Below are positions 1 to 5,775 of a DNA stretch of 7,421 nt, one piece after another. The notes beneath the pieces are model-generated. The model worked only from the letters and a program-made list of their open reading frames with translations. It ran no database searches and had not been told where the DNA came from. The stretch spans positions 1 to 7,421 of the forward strand of contig DAOVIO010000187.1 of the NCBI GenBank assembly GCA_030673645.1. Reading direction: 5' to 3'. Each line of letters opens with the position of its first letter. Position 1 is the stretch's first letter. The stretch is from JAGLSB01 sp023135955. GTDB taxonomy: Bacteria; Bacteroidota; Bacteroidia; Bacteroidales; GCA-2748055. The position numbers were made by a program, and so were the translations under genes.

Positions 1-798
1 CAAATATTAACAGATGAAACAAAGCTGAATAAAATTTTAAGCAATTTGCTGGAAAATGCATTGAAATTTACTACTGAAGGATTTATTGAGTTTGGCTATC
101 GACTTAAAACGGACAATGAGCCTGTCGAACTGGAAATTTATGTTAAAGATACAGGAATAGGAGTGAAGCCAGAAAGTCAAAAGACTATATTCGACCGTTT
201 TTCGCAAGAAGAAAAGGAATTATCCAAAAATGTGGGTGGTCTTGGCTTGGGTTTGTCAATAACGAAAGAAAATGTAAAACTACTTGGCGGAAAAATTAGT
301 TTAGAATCGGAAAAAGGAAAAGGTTCAACTTTCTTTGTAACAATTCCTTACAAACCTGTAGATTCAGAAACAGAATCAAGCGATTCAGATATTAACAAAA
401 TAAAAATAACAAAAACCCAACATAAATACACAATCTTAATTGTTGAAGACGAAGAAGTAAATTATTTGTATATAGTTACATTACTTGAAAATACTAAACT
501 TAATTTGAAGATTATACATGCAAAAAATGGAAGTGAAGCTGTTAAAATGTGCAAGGAAAACTCTGAAATAGACTTTATTTTTATGGATTTAAAAATGCCT
601 GTAATGAATGGTTTTGAAGCAACAAAATTAATAAAAGAATTTCGACCTGATTTGCCGATAGTTGCACAAACAGCATATTCAACAAGAGATGAGAAAGAAG
701 TAGCAATATCGGCAGGTTGCGATGACTTTATTTCAAAACCGATAAGTGCTGAAACTTTAAATGAAATTGTATATAAATATTTGGTAACAAAACAATAG
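1..798 (+). CDS. Hybrid sensor histidine kinase, C-terminal fragment (HATPase_c + receiver domain)
   Basis: This is the 3' part of a two-component hybrid kinase; the frame is open through the left edge, so the sensor and the phospho-accepting His domain lie outside. Numbering from the first codon seen (265 residues), the ATP-binding domain shows an N-box (residues 8-24, Mg-binding Asn19 in LLENALKF), a G1 box DTGIG (50-54), an F-box IFDRF (63-67) and a G2 box GGLGLGL (79-85). A Ser/Asp/Lys-rich linker (about 119-142) leads to a CheY-like receiver domain (about 143-263) with the acidic pair Glu149/Asp150, phospho-acceptor Asp196 in FMDLKMP, Thr224 and Lys246 in SKPI. All receiver key residues are intact, so phosphorelay to a separate Hpt protein or an internal phosphate sink is likely. 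A TTG at 46 could be read as a start, but the N-box extends upstream of it. The gene ends in three consecutive in-frame stops (796-804). It converges on the E1 gene and has no evident link to it; the signal sensed is unknown. Confidence 0.95.
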   Translation, partial: QILTDETKLNKILSNLLENALKFTTEGFIEFGYRLKTDNEPVELEIYVKDTGIGVKPESQKTIFDRFSQEEKELSKNVGGLGLGLSITKENVKLLGGKISLESEKGKGSTFFVTIPYKPVDSETESSDSDINKIKITKTQHKYTILIVEDEEVNYLYIVTLLENTKLNLKIIHAKNGSEAVKMCKENSEIDFIFMDLKMPVMNGFEATKLIKEFRPDLPIVAQTAYSTRDEKEVAISAGCDDFISKPISAETLNEIVYKYLVTKQ

Positions 799-963
799 TA
801 GTGAGCCTATTCCTGGACTTAACATATTCAAAGAAGTATCAACAATATAGGTTACAGAAAGGCTGGGAAAGTTGAAAAACCAGCACATCAGCACTCCCGA
901 TAGCTATCGGGAAGCACATCAGCACTCCCGATAGCTATCGGGAAGCACATCAGCACACTATCC
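799..963. other. Convergent intergenic gap between kinase and E1 gene
   Basis: These 165 bases separate two genes that end toward each other, and I see no coding potential. The left half (805-880) is ordinary AT-rich sequence with only a weak GCTGG/CCAGC pairing (862-866 with 880-884, 13-nt loop). The right half is the 31-bp tandem repeat described separately. A terminator for both genes would be expected here, and the palindromes in the repeat are the best structural candidates, although neither is followed by a U-tract. Confidence 0.7.
882..956. repeat. 31-bp tandem repeat, 2.4 copies, with perfect 18-bp palindromes
   Basis: Two identical 31-bp units (882-912 and 913-943) are followed by the first 13 bases of a third (944-956). 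Each full unit is AGCACATCAGCAC followed by the perfect palindrome TCCCGATAGCTATCGGGA (895-912 and 926-943). The palindromes can fold on either strand, and because both are identical they can also pair with each other. The position between converging genes suits a bidirectional transcription block, but this is inferred. The flanking word AGCACATC is itself a near-repeat that ends in AGCACACTA. Confidence 0.93.
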
Positions 964-3432
964 CTACACTCCCAACCGACTCCTTTTCTTCAAAATCTCA
1001 TCACTAAAATCATTCTCCACTACATATCCTTCAAGAGGAACAATCTTCTGGTGAATAGCATCCAATATCCATTCTGCCTGAGGAAAGAAATAGTCTTCAA
1101 GTTCATGGGCAGGGGTGATCCAGTTTCGTGAACCCACAACAACGGGTGGTGCATCGAGATAATCGAATGCAAGTTCCGTAATAGTTCCCGCAAGTTCTTT
1201 CAGGAAGGAGCCACGAGTGGCAGCATCGCCGGTTATAATAATTCTACCGGTTTTTGTAATCGATTCAATCACCAAATCATAATTAAATGGCACCAGGCTC
1301 CTTGTATCAATTATTTCAGTAGTCATATTAAATTTATCCTTTAAAATATCGGCAGCTTCAACAGCTTTATATAAAGTTGCTCCTACACTAAGGATAGTTA
1401 TATCATCGCCCTTTCTTTTTATATCAGGTTCACCTATTGGAATTTCATAATATTCCTCAGGTACGCCACCTTCGTGGAAATATTCAGCAATATCGTAAAT
1501 TCTCTGACTCTCAAAGAAAATAACCGGATCGGTACCCTGGAGAGCAGAGTTCATCAATCCTTTTGCATCGTATGGAGTAGCAGGGAATACGACTTTTAAG
1601 CCTGGAATATGTGCTACCAGAGCTGTCCAGTCCTGCGAATGCTGGGCTCCGTATTTTGAGCCAACAGAAACACGGATTACCACAGGCATTTTAATTATAT
1701 TTCCACTCATAGCCTGCCATTTGGGAAGCTGATTGAAAACTTCATCACCTGAGCGTCCCAGGAAGTCAGCATACATAATCTCAGCAATAACACGACCACC
1801 GCACATGCCATAACCAATGGCAGTTCCTACAATTGCTCCTTCAGAAATGGATGAATTGAAAAGTCGGTTATATGGAAGAGCTTCGGTTAGTCCTCTGTAC
1901 ACTGCAAAAGCTCCACCCCAGTCACGGTTTTCTTCTCCGTAAGCAATGAGAGTAGGATCTTTGTAAAAGCGATCTATTATGGCTTCAAAGATGCCATCTT
2001 TTAACTGGTATGATTTAATTTTTGAGAAAGCCTTACCGTCTTTATCTAAAGCAAATCTTTCTTTGTTCTTTAATTGCAATAGTCTTGGATTTTCTTCAAT
2101 CGGGAGCAAGGCTTCTGGTTTTCTATCTTCCATGCTGTCAATGCTTTCATTCGAAAACATCATCTCACCGATTAGCTCAGGGGTTTTGACCAGATCCATC
2201 CTTGGCGAAATATCATCGTTGATGGATAGTTTCATTGTCTTTTTGATCATTGAAATAACATTAGCCTTCATAGAATCCAGTTCAGCTTTGCTCAAAACTT
2301 TTTCAAGTATAAGATCTGCTGCAAATGCATCAAGAGAATCTACTTTCTTCCAGGCATCCATTTCTTCCTTTGTACGGTATGTTGAGGCATCAGAAGGGGA
2401 GTGGCCGGAAAATCTGTATGTCAGTGTGTCGAGTAAAACAGGACCTCTTCCTTTCTCCAGAATCTCTTTTTTACGTTTGAAAGCGTCGATTACAGCAAGT
2501 GGGTTATAACCGTCAATTCTTTCTGAATGCATCATTTCAGGATTTACACCTGCACCAACACGAGCAAGCATATCATAACCCATTGTTTCTCCACGAGTTT
2601 GACCACCCATGCCATACTGGTTATTCATAAAATTGAAAATGATCTTCAGTCCTCCTTTATACGCACCTTCCCAAAGTTGCTGGAATTGATCCATAGTTGC
2701 AAATGAAATTCCCTCCCAAACAGGTCCGCAACCCATGGAAGCATCTCCTATATTAGCAACAACGATGCCCGGCTTTTGATTTGCTTTCTTAAACAATGCA
2801 GCTCCCACACTAATATCTCCCGATCCGCCAACTATTGCATTATTAGGATAAACACCAAAAGGAGTGAAGAATGCGTGCATAGATCCTCCCAGACCTTTAT
2901 TAAAGCCTGTTTCTTTCGCGAAAATTTCGGCAAGAGTACCGTAGAGAAGAAAATTGATTGCTAATTCTTTTGTTGTTCCTTTAAAATCTTTTTCAACAAT
3001 TTTCAAGATTCTTCCATCGAAATATTCCTGCATAATTTTAAGTAAGGACTTATCATCAAGCTTTTGAATAGCACTGAGACCTTTTGCAAGGATTTCCCCG
3101 TGTGAACGGTGCGATCCGAATATGTAATCATCAACACCCAGATTATAAGCCATTCCAACTGCTGCGGCTTCCTGTCCGATGGAAAGATGAGCCGGACCCG
3201 GGTGATTGTACTTTATTTGCTGATATTCACCTTCGGTTTTAATCCGGTTAAGCATAGTTTCAAATTCCCTGATAACCAGCATGTCAAAATAAATTTTCTT
3301 TAGCTGCTCATCAGAATAACTGGATCTTTCAGCACTTAAACTCTTTTGGTAATGATTTACGGGAATAGAATTAAATCTTATTTCTGATTTTTTTCTAATT
3401 TCTTCCGGATTTATAAATTGTGATTTTGGCAT
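964..3432 (-). CDS. 2-oxoacid dehydrogenase E1 component, fused alpha and beta subunits (ThDP-dependent)
   Basis: The protein (822 aa, cytoplasmic) should decarboxylate a 2-oxoacid on thiamine diphosphate and pass the acyl group to the lipoyl group of the E2 encoded just upstream. The alpha part (about 45-365) shows HRSHGEILAKG (108-118), GLGGSMH (180-186), the ThDP/Mg site with GD at 229-230 and NNQYGMG (270-276), and the loop FSGHSPSD (341-348). The beta part follows: a pyrimidine-binding domain (about 475-650) with catalytic-type Glu531 in SISEGAIVG, GDEVFNQ (562-568), AQHSQ with His598, and HIPGLKVVFPATPYDAKG (608-625), then a transketolase C-terminal domain (about 670-795). At 822 aa it is well above the roughly 690 aa of typical alpha plus beta. 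The extra length lies in an N-terminal tail, an insertion near 119-179, a lengthened ThDP motif and a long joint near 365-470. The start follows the E2 stop by 28 AT-rich bases, so the two are surely one operon. Pyruvate, acetoin and branched-chain 2-oxoacids are all possible substrates. Confidence 0.93.
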   Translation of the reverse strand: MPKSQFINPEEIRKKSEIRFNSIPVNHYQKSLSAERSSYSDEQLKKIYFDMLVIREFETMLNRIKTEGEYQQIKYNHPGPAHLSIGQEAAAVGMAYNLGVDDYIFGSHRSHGEILAKGLSAIQKLDDKSLLKIMQEYFDGRILKIVEKDFKGTTKELAINFLLYGTLAEIFAKETGFNKGLGGSMHAFFTPFGVYPNNAIVGGSGDISVGAALFKKANQKPGIVVANIGDASMGCGPVWEGISFATMDQFQQLWEGAYKGGLKIIFNFMNNQYGMGGQTRGETMGYDMLARVGAGVNPEMMHSERIDGYNPLAVIDAFKRKKEILEKGRGPVLLDTLTYRFSGHSPSDASTYRTKEEMDAWKKVDSLDAFAADLILEKVLSKAELDSMKANVISMIKKTMKLSINDDISPRMDLVKTPELIGEMMFSNESIDSMEDRKPEALLPIEENPRLLQLKNKERFALDKDGKAFSKIKSYQLKDGIFEAIIDRFYKDPTLIAYGEENRDWGGAFAVYRGLTEALPYNRLFNSSISEGAIVGTAIGYGMCGGRVIAEIMYADFLGRSGDEVFNQLPKWQAMSGNIIKMPVVIRVSVGSKYGAQHSQDWTALVAHIPGLKVVFPATPYDAKGLMNSALQGTDPVIFFESQRIYDIAEYFHEGGVPEEYYEIPIGEPDIKRKGDDITILSVGATLYKAVEAADILKDKFNMTTEIIDTRSLVPFNYDLVIESITKTGRIIITGDAATRGSFLKELAGTITELAFDYLDAPPVVVGSRNWITPAHELEDYFFPQAEWILDAIHQKIVPLEGYVVENDFSDEILKKRSRLGV

Positions 3433-3460
3433 TCTTATTATTATTAATATTATTTATTGC

Positions 3461-4702
3461 TTACAATTCTATATCTAAATTTTCTATAATGTCTTTTAAT
3501 TCTTTCAGGAAAAGAGAAGCAGGGGCACCATCAATAGCTCTATGGTCATAAGTTAAGGACAGACCGATAACAGGAATAAAACCAATTGTTCCATCACCAA
3601 TATCTCTTGCCTGATAACTAATTGTGTTGACACCCAGAATTCCTATTTGCGGAAGATTCAATACAGGTGTGAACATTTCAATTCCATAGCTTCCCAGGTT
3701 AGAAACCGTAAAGCTACCTTCCTCACTTTGGAGAAGCATTGGATCGATTTTGTTTGTTCGACAATCTTCAGCCAGCTTCTTAATATGAATTGAAAGTCCC
3801 TGTAAACTATAATCGTCTGCATTTTTTAATGCCGGTACCATAAGGCCTCTTTCAGTATCTACTGCAATCCCCAGATGTACTTTTTGAAATTTTCTTATCT
3901 TATCTCCATGGAAATGCACATTCATTTCCGGTCTTTGCTTCAAGGTTTTAATGAGGGCAAAGCAAACAATATCATTTAATGTGATATTTACTGCACTTCC
4001 CTCCTGAACTTTTATTTTTATTTCTTTTCGGAGATTTAAAATCTTTCGTGCATCTGCACTGATATGATGAGTTAATTGAGCTGAATTCCGAAGCGAATCA
4101 ACCATTTTTGATGCAATTATTTTCCTGATATTGGATAATTTCTCTAAGCTTGAATCATTTGTAAATGTCAGTACGCTATCTTTTTTTGAATAATCCGTAG
4201 AAGAAGGAGTACTCATAATCTTTTCTATATCCTGTGCTATAATTCTCTCATTAGGCCCACTTCCATTAATTTCGGAGATATCTAGATTATTGGTTTCTGC
4301 CATTTTACGAGCCTTGGGCGAGATTCTGATTTTACCTTTCCTAATACTTTTTTTCTCTGGGCCTGGTGGCGGTTCCGATTTTGGAAGGATATCTATAGAA
4401 GTCTCTTTTACATCAGCTTCAGAACTTTTCTGATCTATTCCTTTAAAGAAAGATATGTCTTCACCCTTTTTCCCTATTACTGCAATATTCGCCAGTACTG
4501 GTACTTCATCTCCTTCATTAAAAAACTTTTCAAGTAGAATTCCACTTGATTTTGCTTCTTCATCGAATGCTGCTTTATCTGTTTCATAAGAAAATAACAA
4601 ATCGCCCTCCGATATTTCATCGCCAACTTGTTTATACCATATGGTAATTATACAAGTTTCAACCGATTGCCCTTGCCTGGGCATTGATACTGCTTCAGCC
4701 AT
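3461..4702 (-). CDS. 2-oxoacid dehydrogenase E2 component (dihydrolipoamide acyltransferase)
   Basis: The protein (413 aa) is the core of the complex: its lipoyl arm collects the acyl group from E1 and its catalytic domain transfers it to CoA. It has a single N-terminal lipoyl domain (about 1-82) with the lipoylation site Lys43 in ETDKA, a Pro/Lys-rich linker (about 85-122), a peripheral subunit-binding domain (about 124-162, KIRISPKARKMAE onward) and the acyltransferase domain (about 185-413). The latter carries GSFTVSNLG (329-337) and the active-site motif DHRAIDG with His387 and Asp391. All catalytic landmarks are intact and the length is normal for a one-lipoyl E2. It is the first gene of the operon, before E1, which reverses the common E1-E2-E3 order. 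The ATG at 4700-4702 places the lipoyl domain directly at the N-terminus, as in the family. Annotation as pyruvate, acetoin or branched-chain specific is not justified by sequence alone. Confidence 0.95.
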   Translation of the reverse strand: MAEAVSMPRQGQSVETCIITIWYKQVGDEISEGDLLFSYETDKAAFDEEAKSSGILLEKFFNEGDEVPVLANIAVIGKKGEDISFFKGIDQKSSEADVKETSIDILPKSEPPPGPEKKSIRKGKIRISPKARKMAETNNLDISEINGSGPNERIIAQDIEKIMSTPSSTDYSKKDSVLTFTNDSSLEKLSNIRKIIASKMVDSLRNSAQLTHHISADARKILNLRKEIKIKVQEGSAVNITLNDIVCFALIKTLKQRPEMNVHFHGDKIRKFQKVHLGIAVDTERGLMVPALKNADDYSLQGLSIHIKKLAEDCRTNKIDPMLLQSEEGSFTVSNLGSYGIEMFTPVLNLPQIGILGVNTISYQARDIGDGTIGFIPVIGLSLTYDHRAIDGAPASLFLKELKDIIENLDIEL

Positions 4703-4725
4703 ATAAATTAATTTATTGTTTCATT

Positions 4726-4755
4726 TTGATAAACTTGTAATAATATGTTTATCAA
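4726..4755. promoter_or_regulatory. 9-bp perfect inverted repeat in the E2 leader
   Basis: TTGATAAAC (4726-4734) is matched by GTTTATCAA (4747-4755) across a 12-base spacer. The element lies 24 to 53 bases ahead of the E2 start codon. It overlaps a second, looser pairing, ACTTG (4733-4737) with CAAGT (4753-4757), which shares the half-site of the element at 4825-4840. It could be a second operator for the GntR protein or, if transcription starts near 4801-4804, an RNA hairpin in the E2 leader. Confidence 0.55.
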
Positions 4756-4807
4756 GTAATAAGCTCTTAGAATGTTGATTATATATGAAAATACATCAAA
4801 TATTCAG

Positions 4808-4839
4808 CAAAAATATAATAATTAACTTGTAATAACAAG
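4808..4839 (-). promoter_or_regulatory. Candidate Bacteroidota-type promoter for the E2-E1 operon
   Basis: On the minus strand, TATTTTTG (4808-4815 in plus coordinates) matches the Bacteroidota -7 consensus TAnnTTTG exactly. CTTG at 4836-4839 lies 20 bases upstream and resembles the -33 TTTG. The implied start near 4801-4804 gives a leader of about 100 nt before the E2 ATG. In DNA this AT-rich, the -7 word alone can occur by chance; its coincidence with the operator-like palindrome raises my confidence. A weaker alternative is AATATTTG at 4797-4804. Confidence 0.45.
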
Positions 4840-4840
4840 T
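4825..4840. promoter_or_regulatory. Candidate GntR operator, ACTTGT-N4-ACAAGT
   Basis: A perfect 6-bp inverted repeat with a 4-base centre (ACTTGT AATA ACAAGT) lies 56 bases upstream of the gntR start. Its size, symmetry and GT...AC character resemble operators of HutC-subfamily GntR repressors. It overlaps the -33 region and spacer of the candidate E2 promoter, where a bound repressor would block RNA polymerase. Binding by the adjacent regulator is inferred from position. Confidence 0.55.
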
Positions 4841-4895
4841 AGAATTAAGTATTTTTATCCTGAAAATAATTATCTTTATTTCTGAAAAGAAAATA

Positions 4896-5606
4896 ATGAA
4901 ACCCAGAATCCCACAATATAAAATCCTATACGAGCTTATCAGAAAGCAAATTGTGGATGGAGTATACAAGGAAGGAGATATCCTACCTTCTGAGAATGAC
5001 TTATGTAAAGTGCACAGTTTAACTCGACCAACAGTCAGGCATGCTCTCGATTCTCTTGTAAACCAAGGTTTCATAAAAAAGCATCAGGGAAAAGGAAGTA
5101 TTGTCCATAAGCTGCCCAAAGGAGTTGGTATTTTATCTATTTCAGGAACAACTTCTGCTCTTGGTAGTAAAAATCTCAGATCTGAGTTTATTATTAAGCC
5201 AAAAGTCCAGCCTTGGGAGGATGATTTTATCTTTCAATTATCAGAGCTTGAATTGAGTTCAGGATGTATTTATATGGAAAGAATCAGGTTTTTTAATGAA
5301 GCTCCTATTTTTTATGATGTGAATTATATTCCAAACATTAATTTGCCTAGATTTACATCAAGGAATCTTGAAAATAAATCTTTGTTCGATGTGCTCAGAT
5401 CAGTATATCAGATTGAAGTGAAAGGTGGCGAGCAGCGAATAAAGGCAATTTTGGCAACAAAGACAATAGCTTCATATTTGCATCTAAAAGAAGGAGCTCC
5501 TGTCTTGCATCTGGAAAGAAAATTTGAGACAAATAAACCTGCATTTAATTTGTATTCCTCAATATATTGTAACACAAATGAACAGTCAATATATGGATTG
5601 TTTTAA
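4896..5606 (+). CDS. GntR-family transcriptional regulator with UTRA domain (HutC subfamily)
   Basis: This is a 236-aa DNA-binding regulator of normal family length. A winged helix-turn-helix occupies about residues 5-72: QYKILYELIRKQI, the typical GDILPSENDL (27-36), the recognition-helix region TRPTVRHALDSL (43-54) and the wing GFIKKHQGKGS (58-68). A UTRA effector domain follows (about 90-230), with YMERIRF (126-132), PIFYDVNYIP (137-146) and the late APVLHLERKF (201-210). UTRA proteins bind small ligands, often sugars or sugar phosphates, and most are repressors released by the ligand. The gene is divergent from the E2-E1 operon and upstream of a rhamnulokinase gene, so either or both are plausible targets. 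In Bacteroides a GntR protein of this kind, FucR, controls L-fucose use, so a methylpentose-type ligand is reasonable, but this is inference. The ATG at 4896 gives a family-like N-terminus. The gene ends in three in-frame stops (TAA TAG TAA, 5604-5612). Confidence 0.94.
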   Translation: MKPRIPQYKILYELIRKQIVDGVYKEGDILPSENDLCKVHSLTRPTVRHALDSLVNQGFIKKHQGKGSIVHKLPKGVGILSISGTTSALGSKNLRSEFIIKPKVQPWEDDFIFQLSELELSSGCIYMERIRFFNEAPIFYDVNYIPNINLPRFTSRNLENKSLFDVLRSVYQIEVKGGEQRIKAILATKTIASYLHLKEGAPVLHLERKFETNKPAFNLYSSIYCNTNEQSIYGLF

Positions 5607-5629
5607 TAGTAAAGAGTTGCTGGGTGCTA

Positions 5630-5688
5630 GTTGCTGGTTACTGGGAAGAATCCCACCACACAATAACCACCACACAATAACCAGCAAC
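5630..5688. repeat. 11-bp inverted repeat enclosing a duplicated 14-mer
   Basis: GTTGCTGGTTA (5630-5640) is the exact complement of TAACCAGCAAC (5678-5688). Allowing one mismatch, the arms extend to 14 bases (5627-5640 with 5678-5691). The 37-base loop includes most of the duplicated ACCACACAATAACC. In RNA this would form a stem-loop shortly after the gntR stop. It could act as a partial terminator or processing site, or simply reflect the local repeat family occurring in both orientations. Confidence 0.8.
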
Positions 5689-5699
5689 CAGTCCAGTGT

Positions 5700-5722
5700 G
5701 CGGGCAAAAAAGCCGCAATTTT
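5700..5722 (+). terminator. Weak terminator-like hairpin after gntR
   Basis: GCGGGC (5700-5705) can pair with GCCGC (5712-5716) with one bulged G around a loop of six A residues, followed by AATTTT (5717-5722). The stem is short and the T-run is only four bases, so termination would be partial at best. It lies 94 bases after the gntR stop codon. Confidence 0.22.
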
Positions 5723-5731
5723 AAATTGAAA

Positions 5732-5749
5732 ATAACAGTATCATGTTAT
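5732..5749. promoter_or_regulatory. Inverted repeat ATAACA-N6-TGTTAT ahead of the kinase gene
   Basis: Perfect 6-bp arms with a 6-base spacer lie 27 to 44 bases before the kinase ATG. The left arm sits in AATAACA, which also occurs in the candidate operator upstream of gntR (4831-4837), but the rest of the element differs. It might be an operator for kinase expression; in AT-rich DNA it could also be chance. Confidence 0.3.
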
Positions 5750-5754
5750 ATAGT

Positions 5755-5775
5755 AGTAACCAGTAACCAGTAACA
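5755..5775 (+). repeat. Three 7-bp AGTAACC repeats abutting the kinase start codon
   Basis: AGTAACC (5755-5761), AGTAACC (5762-5768) and AGTAACA (5769-5775) are directly followed by ATG at 5776. The repeat fills the whole ribosome-loading region, and no Shine-Dalgarno sequence is present. The word also occurs inverted near the gntR end (CTGGTTACTGG, 5634-5644, complementary to 5760-5770). Confidence 0.9.

Larger units (their letters stand above)
4703..4895. promoter_or_regulatory. Divergent control region between E2-E1 operon and gntR
   Basis: These 193 very AT-rich bases lie between divergent start codons and must hold the promoters of both transcripts. The sequence ACTTGTAATAA occurs twice in the same orientation (4733-4743 and 4825-4835), and two inverted repeats sit on these copies (listed separately). 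For gntR I find only weak promoter words, such as TATCTTTA at 4871-4878, and an A-rich stretch (4885-4895) just before the ATG in place of a Shine-Dalgarno sequence. Confidence 0.75.
5607..5775. other. Repeat-rich leader between gntR and the kinase gene
   Basis: I see no gene in these 169 bases. They hold AGTTGCTGG twice (5615-5623 and 5629-5637), two perfect copies of the 14-mer ACCACACAATAACC (5655-5682), an 11-bp inverted repeat (listed separately), a GC-rich imperfect stem (5700-5716, A6 loop), the inverted repeat ATAACA-N6-TGTTAT (5732-5749), and three AGTAACC-type units ending at the start codon. I cannot point to a convincing promoter, so the kinase may be read from the gntR transcript or from a promoter I do not recognise. 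Confidence 0.75.

Noticed and set aside
46..798. A complete 250-aa protein starting at TTG 46
   Set aside because: The frame is open to position 1 and the upstream codons encode the first part of the kinase N-box, so this is a fragment of a larger protein.
862..884. Terminator for the histidine kinase gene
   Set aside because: Only a 5-bp stem with a 13-base loop can form and no T-run follows.
882..956. CRISPR or insertion-sequence ends
   Set aside because: The 31-bp units are contiguous with no spacers, and there is no transposase gene or target-site duplication nearby.
1979..2509. A 176-aa ORF on the plus strand
   Set aside because: It lies entirely antisense to the well-conserved E1 gene and shows no recognisable domain; its Ser/Phe-rich composition is typical of an antisense shadow.
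2776..3303. Two short plus-strand ORFs (62 and 64 aa)
   Set aside because: Both are antisense to the E1 alpha region and lack family resemblance or a leader.
4796..5074. A 92-aa minus-strand ORF across the start of gntR
   Set aside because: It is antisense to the helix-turn-helix coding region and runs into the promoter gap; its sequence is low-complexity Ile/Leu/Phe at the end.
5524..5724. A 66-aa plus-strand ORF overlapping the end of gntR
   Set aside because: It reads the UTRA coding region in another frame and then continues through the intergenic repeats.
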